Source: Euptelea pleiosperma
Lineage: Eukaryota > Streptophyta > Magnoliopsida > Ranunculales > Eupteleaceae
Direction: 5' to 3'
Assembly (NCBI GenBank): GCA_035048495.1
Contig: CM068546.1
Span: forward strand, 32,134,674-32,198,673
Length of the DNA stretch: 64,000 nucleotides
The notes beneath the pieces are model-generated. The model was given only the letters and a program-made list of their open reading frames with translations. It had not been told where the DNA came from and did no database searches. Below are positions 23,901-35,960 of the stretch, one piece after another. How positions within the stretch are numbered: the first letter of the stretch is position 1; each line of letters starts with the position of its first letter. A program made the position numbers and the translations under genes.

Positions 23901-25198
23901 AAAGATCTGAAGACATGACTTAACAAAAGATATAGTTCTAGATAAAGTCGAATGGTAAAATCAAATCCCCGTCGGCTAAAATAATCGGGATAATGTTGTC
24001 TGACGATAATGCGTAATAATTGAATATTTGTAATTTATTGATAATCCATAATATACAAGAATAAAAGTATTTTTTGCTAAATACAAAAACGTCAATTTTG
24101 AACCAATAACTATGATGGAATTTGTGAAAAATGTTTCCATGACATTCATCGGTATTATTAAAGGCGCAAAGCGCCCATTGTATTATTGGGGAAATTTTTG
24201 ATGGCCTATTGCATATTCAATTATATATTTTCTTGGGTACGTGGCGACTTTTGGGATTACTTCCATTAAATTTGATGGAAATTCTTTAAAAAAAATATCT
24301 CGTATTATTGAGACTCCTTCGCTATCCAATGTGTTACGGAAGTTGACAGGAAGTCGGACTCATGCCAGTAGTAGTACCGAGTCTACCGACATGATCATTG
24401 ATTCGAAAAGGATAGCTGCTTAAACACTAAGCGATCATTTTAAGCATGAGTTTCAACAAATCAGTTTTGTATCGGAGAAGAGAGATATTGTCAATTTATC
24501 CCTAGCATGAAGTGCATGCATGCACGCGCGCGGCATGCAGCTATATATTAGTGTTTCAAAACTCAAAAACTTGACTTGAATTGGAAGTTCATCGAGTTGA
24601 GTCAGATCGGTGACTCGGGACATAAAAATAGATAAAATTACTAAAAAAATTTAAAAATCAAAATTAGATTAATAAAATTGAAAATATTTTAAAATATGAA
24701 AATATATAAGAACATGATAAAAAAAAATATTTTTAACATTTAAAACTTTAAATCCATGAAATTTTGGTGTTTTCCACAAAAATCTTGAGATTCCTCACCT
24801 ATAAAAAACAAAGTAAAAAAAAAAAAATAATATATATATATATATTGTAAGAACAGAGATAAAAAAAAAAGTTCATGGAAAATCAAGATTTTTTTCAATA
24901 AAAATCTGTATAAAAAAAAAAAATTACATTAGGATCAAAAAAGGGGGAAAGTTTAAGACCCACCAATCGATATTAGGACCGAAAAAGGGTGAAAGTTTAT
25001 ATACCCCATGTATTAGTTTAGAAATTTTTTGACTCGTGAGTCGGACTCGGCGAACCATTTTTGAGGCGAGTCAACTCGTCCGAGTTCCGAATCGACTCGA
25101 ATAGTTTGAAAACCAATATAGCTATTTCTCCATTTATTTTCATAACAAATGTGGCAGCTTATGAACAGTGTAGGTCAAAGTCAAAACCAAAAGAAAAT
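20958..25198. other. Long AT-rich intergenic stretch without a gene
   Basis: No exon with family resemblance is visible on either strand. Partial G-box MITE text occurs at 21145-21245 and 22200-22430. Between 22640 and 23300 there is a block rich in GGGCC/GGCCC words, likely an old degenerate element. 23630-23680 is a poly-T then poly-A run. 24600-24950 is highly A/T-rich with TA runs. Short frames in this interval lack support. Confidence 0.5.
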
Positions 25199-25572
25199 GG
25201 GTCGGGCTCCGTTGACAGATATAAAATGACAGGGACACAATATAAGCCAGGTGGCACACTGTTACAGGACTCTGACAGTACGGATGTTTGTCCTATCCCA
25301 TGGGGGACTTACAAACCAAAAATCAGCCTTATTAGTGATTTATAAGTGTTGCATCTTTGTACCTCAAATACTGCTCAAATTCCCACAGTTGCGATCAACC
25401 CATGAAAATAAGTCCAATCCAAAGCCTATAAATCACTAATCAGGCTGATGTTTGGTTTGTAGGTCCACCATGGGATAGGACAAACATCCATACGGTCAGA
25501 CTCCTGTAACAGTGTGCCACGTGGCAAATATTGTGTCCCTGTCATTTTAAATCTGTCAAGGGAGCCCGACCC
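25199..25572. mobile_element. GGGTCGGGCTCC MULE-type MITE, duplication AAAGAAAAT
   Basis: The ends are GGGTCGGGCTCCGTTGACAG and CTGTCAAGGGAGCCCGACCC, different from the GAGTAAAAC group, yet the core (GTGGCACACTG...GGATGTTTGTCC...) is the same palindrome with the G-box GCCACGTGGC on the right arm. AAAGAAAAT is duplicated exactly (25190-25198, 25573-25581). Confidence 0.88.
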
Positions 25573-25959
25573 AAAGAAAATATACTTCAGCTTCTATTCT
25601 ACTTTAACTTGCAAATCGCCCATCAACTCATAGATCCAGACTACTCAGCTAAAAGTTGAACAGTGTGGGTAGTGATGACATTGTGAGCCACGTGTAGGGT
25701 AAAGACAATGTGGTCCATGGAGGATGATAAGCTCCAGGCTTAACTTTCCAACTTTAAAATATGATCTGTCTTCATCTGACCCCTGCTAGTATGCTACTGG
25801 TTGTTGGTTGTCCCCAATTTGCTTGGTCTTCTTCAAGGCTGGTGCAGTTACATCTGAACTATAGTTGGTGTATCTTATAATGAGTCTTGGTGAGTTGACA
25901 TTGATGGTTGGTAGGCTAGACAAGCAGAAGTCATCCTTTTTAGTAAAAAGAGAAAAGTA

Positions 25960-26594
25960 AACCTTCGCTGACAGCTGCACCCAGTAAGAGCCACGTGGCT
26001 CATTCTTAAGAGGACACTAAGCGTATGGATGTTTGGCCAATCACTTGGTGGACCTTCAAACAAACCAAAAATAAACCTAAACCTGATCAGTGATTTCTAA
26101 GCATTGGATTAAAGTTATTTTCATGCGTTGATTTCAGTCGTAGGAATTTGAGCATTATTTTGAGTACAAAGATCCAAAGGTTTTAATCATTAATCAGGCT
26201 GGTGTTTGGTTTGTAGGTCCACCTAGTGATTGGCCAAACATCCATGGTCAGTGTCTTCTTAAGAATGTGATACGTGGCATACTCTTAGAGGATTCTGACC
26301 GTATGGATATTTGTCCAATCTCTAGGTGGGCCACAAACAAAAAATCAGTCCGATTAGTGATATCTAGGCGTTGGATTGGAATTATTTTCATGGATTGATT
26401 TTAACAGTGCGAATTTGACCATTATTTGAGGCAAAGATCCGAAGGTTTGAAATCACTAGTCAATCTGATTTTTGGTTTGCATTGAAAAAACATCCATACG
26501 GTCAGAGTCCTCTAAGAGTATGCCACGTGGCTCATATGGCCCTGTCATCGGCATCGGCCTCGATGACAGGGCCCTGTCATCAAAGTTTTACTTT
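25960..26594. mobile_element. Two G-box cores joined head to tail
   Basis: Left end AAGTAAACCTTCGCTGACAG and right end CTGTCATCAAAGTTTTACTT. In between are two complete palindromic cores (25980-26280 and 26275-26535) sharing the junction TACGTGGCATACTCTTAGAGG. GCCACGTGGC is present at 25991 and near 26522. No flanking duplication is visible. Confidence 0.65.
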
Positions 26595-26648
26595 CCATCA
26601 CCCAACCCATGGCTATCAATCATCATGTAAGAGGAGCAATCGTACATA

Positions 26649-26863
26649 GGATAAAACTTTGATGAGACCGGGATGTCATGGAAGCCTAGTCAATGAGTTC
26701 TCGGCACGTACCCTGTGTGCTTTTTATCACGTACCAATGTGAGTGTTATTTAAAATTTTTTAAAGCACATAGATACGTGGCAAAGGGCACTCCCGGTACA
26801 TGGCGAGAACTCATTGGTAGTCACGGACTTCGATGACAGCCTGCTGTCATCATACTTTTACTC
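26649..26863. mobile_element. GGATAAAAC/GAGTAAAAC-type fold-back MITE
   Basis: Ends GGATAAAACTTTGATGAG and CTGTCATCATACTTTTACTC. Inner arms AATGAGTTCTCGGCACGTACC and its complement match the 548-726 subfamily. No clean target duplication. Confidence 0.7.
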
Positions 26864-26907
26864 TTATCTTTAATATCACAGGACATGCTCAAACCTAACA
26901 AAATAAC

Positions 26908-27085
26908 GAGCAAAACTTCCGTCACACGAAATTGTAAATCACACAAAACACAGCCAATGAGTTCTCGGCACGTACACAAGTGCTTTGCAACGTACCATGT
27001 GCTTTTGCTTTTAGGTGTACGTGCCGAGAACTCATTGGCTGTGTTTTGTGTGATTTGCAATCCCATTGTGACAGAAGTTTTACTC
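26908..27085. mobile_element. Fold-back MULE-type MITE, duplication CAAAATAAC
   Basis: The 178-bp element is near-identical to 548-726 and runs from GAGCAAAACTTC to GAAGTTTTACTC. CAAAATAAC is duplicated exactly (26899-26907, 27086-27094). The two related copies with unrelated duplications show independent insertion of the same unit. Confidence 0.9.
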
Positions 27086-27094
27086 CAAAATAAC

Positions 27095-28170
27095 TGCCTT
27101 CAATTCATTTGCATTTATACCTTTTTTTTTTAATAAGCATGCTAAAGATATAAAGAGGCATTTATACATGGAACCATACACATACCCCACTTTGTCGAAT
27201 CAAATAGAGCTCCCCTCAGTATACTCATGACCCACCTAAGAATCAATCCCAGCCATTGATCGATACGATTTTGGCTCAATCCGTATGTTGGGTATCAGTA
27301 TGTGCATATATTTTGTCATTAATACATACAATCGCCTTACATGTCGGTGTGATAATATTCAGTTTGTAAACCGTCGGCACGACGTGCTAATTAACCTAAT
27401 TTCGGATTTTAAGGAACACCGATCCATGTCGAAATTAATGTCTGCCTCCCACATCCAGCTCTATTTAATTCCCACAAAAAATTGATTTTCGGTTGCAAGA
27501 CCATGGCTAGGGTTTCTCGGCGAACAAGTTAAAATTCACAACCAAACGGCCGAAAAAAGGCGACAAAACATTGCTTTGTTCCATAAGTAACAGAACTGTA
27601 GCAGTCTATTATTATTATTATTAAAAAAAATATAATTGATAGAGATAGGGTTCAAAAATGAGCATCAACGTGCCCATTCTTCAACATGAAGAAGTCCTTA
27701 AATAAATAATTTTAGGAGATGTAGTTACTACGGCAAACCTGTCTTATAAAATGTTGTTGGATGGATTTACCCGCCAAAAAATTAATTAATATTTCATGAA
27801 GTTGACCCTACTTATCACGATGATTTCTATTTCATTTGTCGCAAAAACAAATTTTTTTTTTTTTTTTTTTGGCAAAATGCACTTATTTATCGTACACCCC
27901 AGGGGCCGTTTGGACGGACCTCAAAATGCAGTTGGTGTTATTTTTAATCCACTAAACTGCTTTTGGATTTGGATATATACTCGCCAAATAACCCCAAAAT
28001 AAATTTAGTGAAAATTTAGGAAACCATTTTTTTTTCCTCCATAAACATTTTTTTTCTGATAATTTGTTTTTGTGCTATTCAGTTTGGATCCAATCGGGCC
28101 CTTCATGTGTAGAGATAGCTTACAAGAAAAAAGACGGTAGAGAATGCCGTTTAGAACAAAAAACAGTATT

Positions 28171-28208
<38 letters not shown>

Positions 28209-29661
28209 TGAAGGAGGGGGACCCATTAACGTCTCTATTATTTAAATTATATGCAGGAGGGTTTGGTCCATGGCCGACCCTAATATTGTTGGAAGAAAGG
28301 TCGTCTTTATCTCAAGAAACCTAAGCTTTTTGAACATTTCTAGCCTCACAGCTTTCAGAGCTTACTTTAAAAAAATAAAAATAAAAATAAAAAATAGTTT
28401 GTCAAATTATTAACCCTAACTTTATTAGAAATTTTTTTTTTCAAATTTCAACAATAATAACATATACCCTTTTCGATTTACCGTAAAATAAAATTGGTGT
28501 TTTTTTTTTTTTTTTTTTTCAATTTGCACCATCTGTTAAGGGATTGAATTTCAATTGGATCATCGTCGGTCCAGGGCTGAACCAGAACCGATAAGATTTA
28601 AATTGATCGGATCCAACGCATATCACAAACTGATCAGATCAGACAGGCGATCCAATATTGATTTACTGACCAATAAACATGTCAATTTTGGTGTAGAGAA
28701 AATAATATTGCAAGTTATTGTATCCAAATTTCATGGCCTATCAGCTATCCCTTCTGCGGGTTACGTTCCTTTTGGACAATAAAAAAAAATCCGGACTAGG
28801 TCGATTTCAGGGATTTCAGGGATATAGAAAATCTTCTAGGTGTGGCTTGTCGATCGCAATTGCATGGTCCATAAACCATGCCATGCGACCCTTATCTATG
28901 ATAATGATGGTATTATATTCATCATTTTCCCAAGAATATTTGCTCTCCTTAAATATTTTACCCCATTATCCAATTTTTTTTGTACAGGTCGGGATCTAGG
29001 GACTCGACTTTTTGCACTCATCTTTTCACTCGTGCTCTCTCGTTGTTGGATTCTTGGAACCCACAGCCGAGTACTCGCGCGATAAGTTCAAAAAGGCGGG
29101 TAGCCGTGATCCCGACCCTTTTTGTATTTGACAATTAACAGAATAAATTTGACATGAACTCCATTCTTATGAGAAAACCCCTATGTTCAACCATTCCATA
29201 ATTTCTTCAAGTAGGTTTCTCTCAATTTCCTCAATTTTTAATTTCTGACTTTCTTTTTTTGGTGCCAGAGACCTTTTTCTTAGGTAGGTTTGGTGAAAAT
29301 TGACACCTTTTGGGTGTCATAGTAATGAACATTAAGAGGGACCCACCAAGTAGATCATGACATCAACCTGATAGGATGATTCTAACCGTATGATGTAGAG
29401 GGTTTATGAAGCACCTTCACCTTGACACTGGTAGTAAGAATCATCCAATTGAGTGTATTTTGGGATAAAAGATATTCTAGGTGGAACAAACCATCAAACT
29501 GGTGACATGGATTATGCAATCTATCAATAGAACCATTTTTGGAAATTTACTTTTATAAATTAGGTTTTCAGGATTTGAAATGTTATGAGTGGAGACAAAT
29601 TTGGGAATGTGTGGCACACTTTTTTTTATTTGTTAGGTAAATAATAAATGGTTTACTTATT
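27095..29661. other. Intergenic, simple repeats, no gene
   Basis: Contents are AT-rich DNA with a TTA run (27608-27622), poly-T runs (27853-27870, 28499-28519), and a TC run (28176-28203). A GGGGCCGTTTGGACGG motif at 27902 looks like the end of a MITE whose partner I could not find. No exon-like conservation is recognisable. Confidence 0.45.
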
Positions 29662-30420
29662 ATGGAGAATAAATTTGCTGTTCGTAAGAACTTCAAAGTT
29701 TGAAGTCTACCCCCTCCCAAAATGCCACGTGGAAGCACTCTTTCGGGCCCACTGACCGCATGGATTTTTCCCCACCTCTTGATGTACCTACACACTAAAA
29801 ATCAGATTGATTGATCATTTCTATCTGTTAGATTTAGCATTCAAAAAGGAGGTTATATCCAATGGCCAGCAATTAGCTCAAAAAAGAGCTTATATATATC
29901 CAAGGGTCGGGCTCCAGTTACCGTCCTAAAATTACAGGCTCCGGTTACAGGACACATTATAAGCCACGTGGCTCACTCTTAGAGGACTCTGACCGTATGT
30001 ATGTTTGTACAATCCCTAGGTGGAGCTAACCAAAAATCAGCCTAATTAGTGATATCTAGACGTTGGATCTTTGTACTTCAAATACTGCTCAAATTCCCAC
30101 AGTTGAGATCAACCCATGAAAATAAGTCCAATCCAACACCTATAAATCACGAATCAAGATGATTTTTGGTTTGTAGGTCCACTTAGGGATTGGCCAAACA
30201 TCCATACGGTCATATTCCTATAAGAGTGTTCCACGTGGCTCATATTTTGTCCTGTAACCGGAGCCTGTCATTTTAGGGCGGTAACTGGAGCCTGACTCTA
30301 TATCCAATGGTTAGAAATCACAAATTAAGCTGATTTTTTGTGTGTATAGTTCCACCAAGAGGTAAATTAAATATCCATGGTTCTATGGGCCCCAAGAGTG
30401 TGCCACGTGGCATTTTGGGA
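29662..30420. mobile_element. Older GAGAATA-type MITE hosting a second MITE
   Basis: The left end GAGAATAAATTTGCTG is followed by ACTTCAAAGTTTGAAGTC and CTCCCAAAATGCCACGTGG; the right arm CCACGTGGCATTTTGGGAGG ends near 30420. The element at 29904-30298 interrupts its centre. Left-end relatives occur at 35411-35579. The right terminus is truncated. Confidence 0.65.
29904..30298. mobile_element. GGGTCGGGCTCC MULE-type MITE nested in another, duplication TATATCCAA
   Basis: Starts GGGTCGGGCTCCAGTTACCG and ends GGTAACTGGAGCCTGACTC. TATATCCAA is duplicated exactly (29895-29903, 30299-30307). The arms carry GCCACGTGGC and CCACGTGGC. An extra inverted pair (ACAGGCTCCGGTTACAGGAC / TCCTGTAACCGGAGCCTGT) lies just inside the ends. 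Confidence 0.88.
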
Positions 30421-30956
30421 GGAACAAGGTCAATTTGGTAATAAAAGGTATTAATCTCACTTGTTTGATCAGACGGGCCGTATTTCAGACACAGGAGTTA
30501 GTAAGGTTGGTAAAGGATTTACTTCTTTGATCAAACAAGCAGTCAAACTATAAAGAAGGCCAACTGATTCATCCATCCGAACCTTTTATGTGGTGGGTCC
30601 ACTCTTAAATGGGCTATAGCCCCTGATTTCATGAAGTCGTGATTTTTTGGGTATGGCCCATCAAAGACTGGCCCACCTAATCAATGGTCAGTGTACCCCA
30701 TGCATTGAAACCTCTGGAGTGGAGTTAGCACCATAGATATCTCATGGAAATTATTGGACGATACTGTATGTCGTCATCAGTATGTTAAAACCATTGGATG
30801 TTAAATTTGGGAATCTCGATGAAGACAATCAGTGGTCTGGACCTTGGGACGACGATGCTACAGTGTCGTCCTTAGGACAATGCTAACACTCCACATATCT
30901 TATTTTGATTTTGAGTTTTTAACTAACTATAACGTCTTTATATCTTCTCTTCTTTT

Positions 30957-30994
<38 letters not shown>

Positions 30995-31354
30995 GGGTTT
31001 TAGGCCGAGAGAGGAAATCGCTGATTGAGTTTGCTCTGTTCTTCGCCACCTCCACGTGTCAAATATCCAATTGAGGATTGCGATTCTGACGGACCTGTGT
31101 TAAAGGATGAAAATCTTTACAAACATGTCCTTGTGACTACAATATTTATGAAAATTTACTATTAATAGTTTTTTCTCTCTCAAAAACCCGATATTTGAGC
31201 AGAGAAATCCGAGCAAATGTAGAAAAAAGGGATTCTTCAAGACCAAAAATCACCATGTTGAGCTCTATTTTCATCTCTTTTATTACATTATCTCTCGTTT
31301 CTCGATCCTCATTTAGCTTCGTTGGTTTCTGCTTTCTTGGTACTCAGAGAATTC
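30421..31354 (+). promoter_or_regulatory. Promoter and 5' leader region of the RBK-type kinase gene
   Basis: A long pure TC run (30957-30992) lies about 360 bp above the first coding ATG; pyrimidine tracts of this kind are common in plant core promoters and 5' leaders. The transcription start is probably between 31000 and 31300 but no unique TATA box can be chosen. No protein frame here is credible. Confidence 0.45.
30957..30992. repeat. (TC)n microsatellite
   Basis: About 18 uninterrupted TC units upstream of the RBK-type gene, probably within its promoter or leader. Confidence 0.92.
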
Positions 31355-34300
31355 ATGGAGGATTTTAGGCAACCTGCAGCTTCTCCTTCATGGTATGTCC
31401 CGTTTTCTTTTTCTGTCATCCTTTTTTTTTGTTTCGGTTTCTGGGTCTGGGTCTTGTAGATTCTGTGTTATTATGTGATAACAAAGTAGAATTTTTGATG
31501 ATTTTGTCGAATTTTTTTTCTTTTAGATTGTTCTGGGTTTCTCTGGTTTTAGTTTCTCTGTAATGAGTTTTCATTCTTTTAATGATTTCGTGTTCTTAAC
31601 TTCTTATATCAGTAGTGGAATTTCTTTTCTTTTCTTTTTTTCCTTTTCTTGGGTTTTCTGGTTTTAATGGTCTTTAGCTTTTTCTAGCATTTTGTGATGT
31701 TAGGAGAGTAACAAACCAGACGTTTGATGATGTGGTTTCGGATTTTTTTCCCCTCTTCTGATCTTATGATGTCGTCTCTTCTTCTTTTTTTCTCCTTCAA
31801 TGGGCTTTCAGACTTCTCTCTCTCTCTCTCCTGTTTTTCTAATTCAGTTTATTTTTTTTTTCTCAGATGCACACTTGGTTTTTGTTTTTAATTTTCCGGA
31901 TTCTTCTCCTGTGTTATGGTGTTCTACATTTTGTAATTTGACTTTTTGAGATTTTTTGGAGTTTTTTTTGTTTTTTTGTTTTTCTAAGTTCTTCTATCAT
32001 GGGTTGTTAGCAATCTGCTTTTTTTCTTTCTGGTTTAGCTTATTCTTTGATCTCTATTAACATGGGTTCATGCTCCCAGTGGAAACCATAACTGTTTCAG
32101 TCCCATTACCCCAGAAAGGCTGGAAGGGGAGATTTCTCCAGTTGGAGATAGAAATCCGGTTGCTCGGTTTTCTAGCTCTGTTTCTTCCCAAGGTAAAAGT
32201 CTCCATCTTTTCTCATCTTATTGTTGAAAGATCATATTTCACATTTTCACCATTTTTTTTCCTCTGAACTCATGTTTGAATTTCTCGTCTTCTTAGATTT
32301 GAGATCTTTAGATATGGAGAAGGAGAGACTGAATGAGTCCTCTCCTAGAGGAGTTATTGAAGATTGCATAAGGAGCTTAGAATCCGAAACGGGTTCTTCC
32401 AAGGCCAGCACCTCAGACTCTGAAACTCCTCAACTGAATCTTAGAGCAGCTTCTCACTGGCGTGGATTCCTTCGCTTATTGAAAACTAAATCAATGAGGC
32501 GCTTGGCCACCTTCCCTCCTGTCAGTGTTCCGAAGTTCTCGAAAAGAAACAGCAGAATTGAGAGAGAGAAGCCAGACCCATCCTTGTATTCCCCTGAAGA
32601 TAATGATTTCTGTTATTTCAAGTCTTCCTGGAAGAACTTCACGCTCTCTGAACTCCAAGCTGCAACTAAAAATTTCAGCTCTGGTTTGTAATTTGCCTCA
32701 GAATTTGAATTCACAATTAGAAACTTACCCACTTGATTGTTGTGAAAATGACTAGAATTTTGCTTATAAAATTACATATTTGAAGAAAAAATTCTCCCTA
32801 TTTTACTTGGTTTTGCTTTTTGTAGAAAATGTGATGAAATCTCAATCATGAATTACCTACTTGGTTTTTTTTACTGTAGAAAATATAATTGGAAAAGGCG
32901 GTTATGCTGAAGTTTACAAGGGGTGTTTGCAAGATGGGCAGCTTGTAGCAATTAAGCGGCTCACCCGAGGAACGTCCGAAGAGAGGGTCGCGAACTTTTT
33001 ATCCGAGCTTGGGATTATAGTCCATGTCAACCATCCTAATACTGCTAAGTTGATCGGGTATGGGGTCGAAGGAGGAATGCACCTTGTTCTTCAATTGTCT
33101 CCCCATGGGAGCTTAGCATCTCTGCTTCATGGTTTGTGCATTGTTTTCTTGTTCCCCTTTTCTGATTTTTTTTAGAATCTTAGTGGGTTCTTATATTTCT
33201 TTAAGATCTGTTTTCCAGGTTCAAAGGAGAAATTGGACTGGGTTACTAGGTATAAGGTTGCTCTAGGGGCAGCTGAGGGTCTTCTTTATCTTCATGAGAG
33301 TTGTCAAAGGAGAATCATACACAGAGATATCAAGGCTGCTAATATTTTGCTTACAGAGGATTTTGAGGCTCAGGTACCCTTCAAATCTTAGAATAAATTA
33401 AATGGTAATATCACAATTTACACAGATATCTGTCGTTCTGTATTATAATTACCTTGAAAATTTAACTGTTGAGAACACTTCAGGAAGAAGAACCAAAGAA
33501 TTTATTTTTTGGATTTATCTACTTTTTGAAAAAAAAAATTGGGTGTTGCCACTGGGTAAGCCTGTTTTTGAGATCTGTCATTCAAAGGTGAAGGCAGGTT
33601 TCGATTTATTCTCATCTGTCACTGTATTAGATTTTTTCTCCTTCTTGAGATCCCATCAATTTGGGTTCTTATTGCAATTTTCATGTCTGGAAACTAGATT
33701 GATTGCTTTTGTATTGGACTTTCCCTTTTCTCACTATCTATTTTAAACTTTACTTTCTGAAGCATTAAATTTTCAATGCAAGAAATTGATTGGTCTCTAT
33801 CTGCTTTTGTTTTGTATCCATTAGTATAGTCAGACAAGGTTCAGACATTTATGTTGATTTCTCTGTTGGAATCAATGAAAATAAGTCCATCTTCTTTTCC
33901 TTTTTTCAAATTTTTTGAGCTTTACTTGGTCTGTAATCCTTCTCTGAAGATCATAACTAGCCTAAATTGAAAGGACAACATCTATATCTTAATTTTCCTG
34001 GCCTCTGGATTTTTAAAGAATAACTTGGTCAATTTTAATCCAGGTTTCTGATTTCGGGCTTGCAAAGTGGCTACCAGAACAGTGGACCCACCACACTGTC
34101 TCAAAGTTTGAAGGCACATTTGGGTCTGTAAGCTATAATACCCAATTTTCTCTGAGGTCTATAAAGGATTTCCATTCTTATCTTTTTCTTCCTTACCATG
34201 GCAGCTACCTTGCTCCTGAGTACGTCATGCACGGCATAGTAGACGAAAAAACTGATGTGTTTGCTTTTGGGGTGCTACTGTTGGAACTCATCACCGGACG

Positions 34301-35295
34301 CCGAGCTTTGGATAGCACACAGCAAAGCCTCCTGATGTGGGTATGTTTACTTCTGTCTCACTTTTTATAGCGTTCTATATTACTATATCTACTTGCCATT
34401 GCAGATTTAAGTTTTTCAATTACTTCTTGTTGTAGGTGATGCCTTTGCTGGATAAGAACAATATCAGAGAGCTCGCAGATCCTTCCCTTGCTGATACCTA
34501 TGACCCACAACAGATGAATCGTGTGGCCTTAACAGCTTCCTTGTGCATACAACACTCTTCAATTCTACGGCCTCGAATGAGTCAGGCATGTTCGGATCTA
34601 GAAAACTGAAAAAGAGAAATTTTGAGGATATAATGTTATTCTATCAACGGCGGTGGGGCCACTATTTCAATCGGTCCCTCCTAGGAGATCACCTATGTCA
34701 CATACCTGACCAGATGATCTTAACCATCTAATATATTGCATCATTTTTCGTGGCCTAAGAAAGATATAATGCAGGGTTGAGAGAAATTCATTTGATCGGG
34801 TCAATTTTCACTTCATAGGGCATCTCCCAGGTGAAACTTATGAACGAAGTCCATATTGTTGACCATGATATATACAACAACAAGAGATGTTCGAAGTTCA
34901 AACCTTTTGTCGCTTAATTTATGGTCAATTTGATCTAAATGATTCTTGGTTCTCTAGCATCCCATATGAAATAAAGAAATAAATAGCTGGCTAAAGCAGT
35001 TTCTAGCCCATGGAAGGTTACAATAAACTCGATAATTATGGTTCAACATTAAAGTATCAAACCATTGTGTAGCTACAAGTGAACATGAACAGCAGATTGA
35101 TTTGTGTTATTTCTGTCGGTGCAGGTTGTACAGCTTCTAAGAGGTGATGAAACTAGCTTGGAGTGGGCGAAACAATGTCAAAGGCCATTCCTCCGGAGAA
35201 CCTACTCAGAGGAGCTGTTTGACGTGGAAGAATATAACTCTACGAGGTATCTGAACGATCTTAATCGACATAAGCAGATTGCTTTGGAGTTCTGA
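31355..35295 (+). CDS. RBK1/2: RBK1/RBK2-type receptor-like cytoplasmic kinase, complete, 9 exons
   Basis: This encodes a 493-residue cytosolic Ser/Thr kinase of RLCK class VI; Arabidopsis RBK1 and RBK2 bind ROP GTPases (established for the family). Exons: 31355-31392, 32080-32192, 32297-32683, 32880-33131, 33219-33373, 34044-34123, 34205-34340, 34436-34585, 35125-35295. All phases close. There is no signal peptide or membrane helix. The first 170 residues are Ser/Thr-rich and basic ([16 protein letters not shown]). The kinase domain has GKGGYAEV (184-191), Lys205, HRD 298-300 and DFG 318-320. The C-terminus [20 protein letters not shown] is typical of the class. Intron 8 must use GC (34586-34587), because VVQLLRG follows RPRMSQ in frame only there. 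The short exon 1 is inferred from the in-frame ATG and matching phases; a later ATG at 32314 is the alternative start. Confidence 0.92.
34586..35124 (+). other. Intron 8 of the RBK-type gene with a GC-AG boundary
   Basis: The donor reads CAG|GCATGT and the acceptor GTGCAG|GTTGTAC. Using the nearest GT (34590-34591) would add five bases and break the frame. GC-AG introns are a small minority class spliced by the major spliceosome and normally need a strong CAG exon end, as seen here. Confidence 0.8.
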
Positions 35296-35410
35296 AAGCA
35301 TTGACAACCCTCGACTTTTGCCGATAAAAAGATAGGATAGGTGTGATAGGTGAAAATCTAATTCAATCATGAATCTATAGAATATGGGATTTCGAGGTAT
35401 GTTTGTTGAG

Positions 35411-35579
35411 GGGAAAAAACTTTGAAGTCCCCCTCCCAAAATGTCTGACAAGTATCCCTTGTTAACTATGCACCGAGAGCTTAACGCGGGTTGGGTTAAG
35501 GGATTGGGGTATCTGTCAGACATTTTGGGTGGATAGACTTCAAAGTTTGAAGTCCCCGGGGCCAGCGAATCTATTCTCA
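35411..35579. mobile_element. Small fold-back MITE, duplication TTTGTTGAG
   Basis: ACTTTGAAGTCCCCCTCCCAAAATGTCTGACA faces its complement at 35514-35560, and the right end runs to GCGAATCTATTCTC. TTTGTTGAG is present on both sides (35402-35410, 35580-35588). The left terminus has lost the GAGAATAGATT part. It lies about 115 bp after the RBK stop codon, so it may fall within the 3' untranslated region. Confidence 0.75.
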
Positions 35580-35639
35580 TTTGTTGAGGAACCCAATTTA
35601 GGGGGGCCTAACATTATATCTAAGAAGGTTACAGAAAAA

Positions 35640-35960
35640 AAAGAAAGATATACTGATTAGTAAGGAAAGTGCACACCCATTAGGAAAAGCTTCTAGGTTA
35701 GGAAAGTGTTCTACACCCATTGGCTTCTATTTTCATAGGTTTGTAGGTTTCTAGCTATTTTCACCGTTGTTATTATTTAAATAAACCCGAAGAGGGTTGA
35801 TGTATTGTTTACCCCAAAATATTTAATAAATCAGTTTCTTAGCATGGTATCAAAGCCTTTGGTTTTATGAAATCAAGTTCTCGATTATCCCACTCTTCCG
35901 ACTGATGGCATTACAGCTGTCCGTCAGCATTATTATCAGACGGCCACCAATGTTCAGATC
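35640..35960 (+). mobile_element. Copia LTR fragment with primer-binding site
   Basis: TGGTATCAAAGCC at 35845-35857 resembles the initiator-methionine tRNA primer site (TGGTATCAGAGC) of plant Copia elements, here with one change. The 200 bp before it (AGGAAAGTGCACACCC..., AATAAACCCGAAGAGG...) would be the LTR end. No gag or pol follows, so it is a decayed remnant. Confidence 0.5.

Noticed and set aside
32221..32691. Start of the RBK-type protein at an upstream non-ATG or intronic codon (frame beginning MLKDH)
   Set aside because: The first part is intron: a clean acceptor TTCTTAG at 32296 joins in phase with the exon at 32080-32192.
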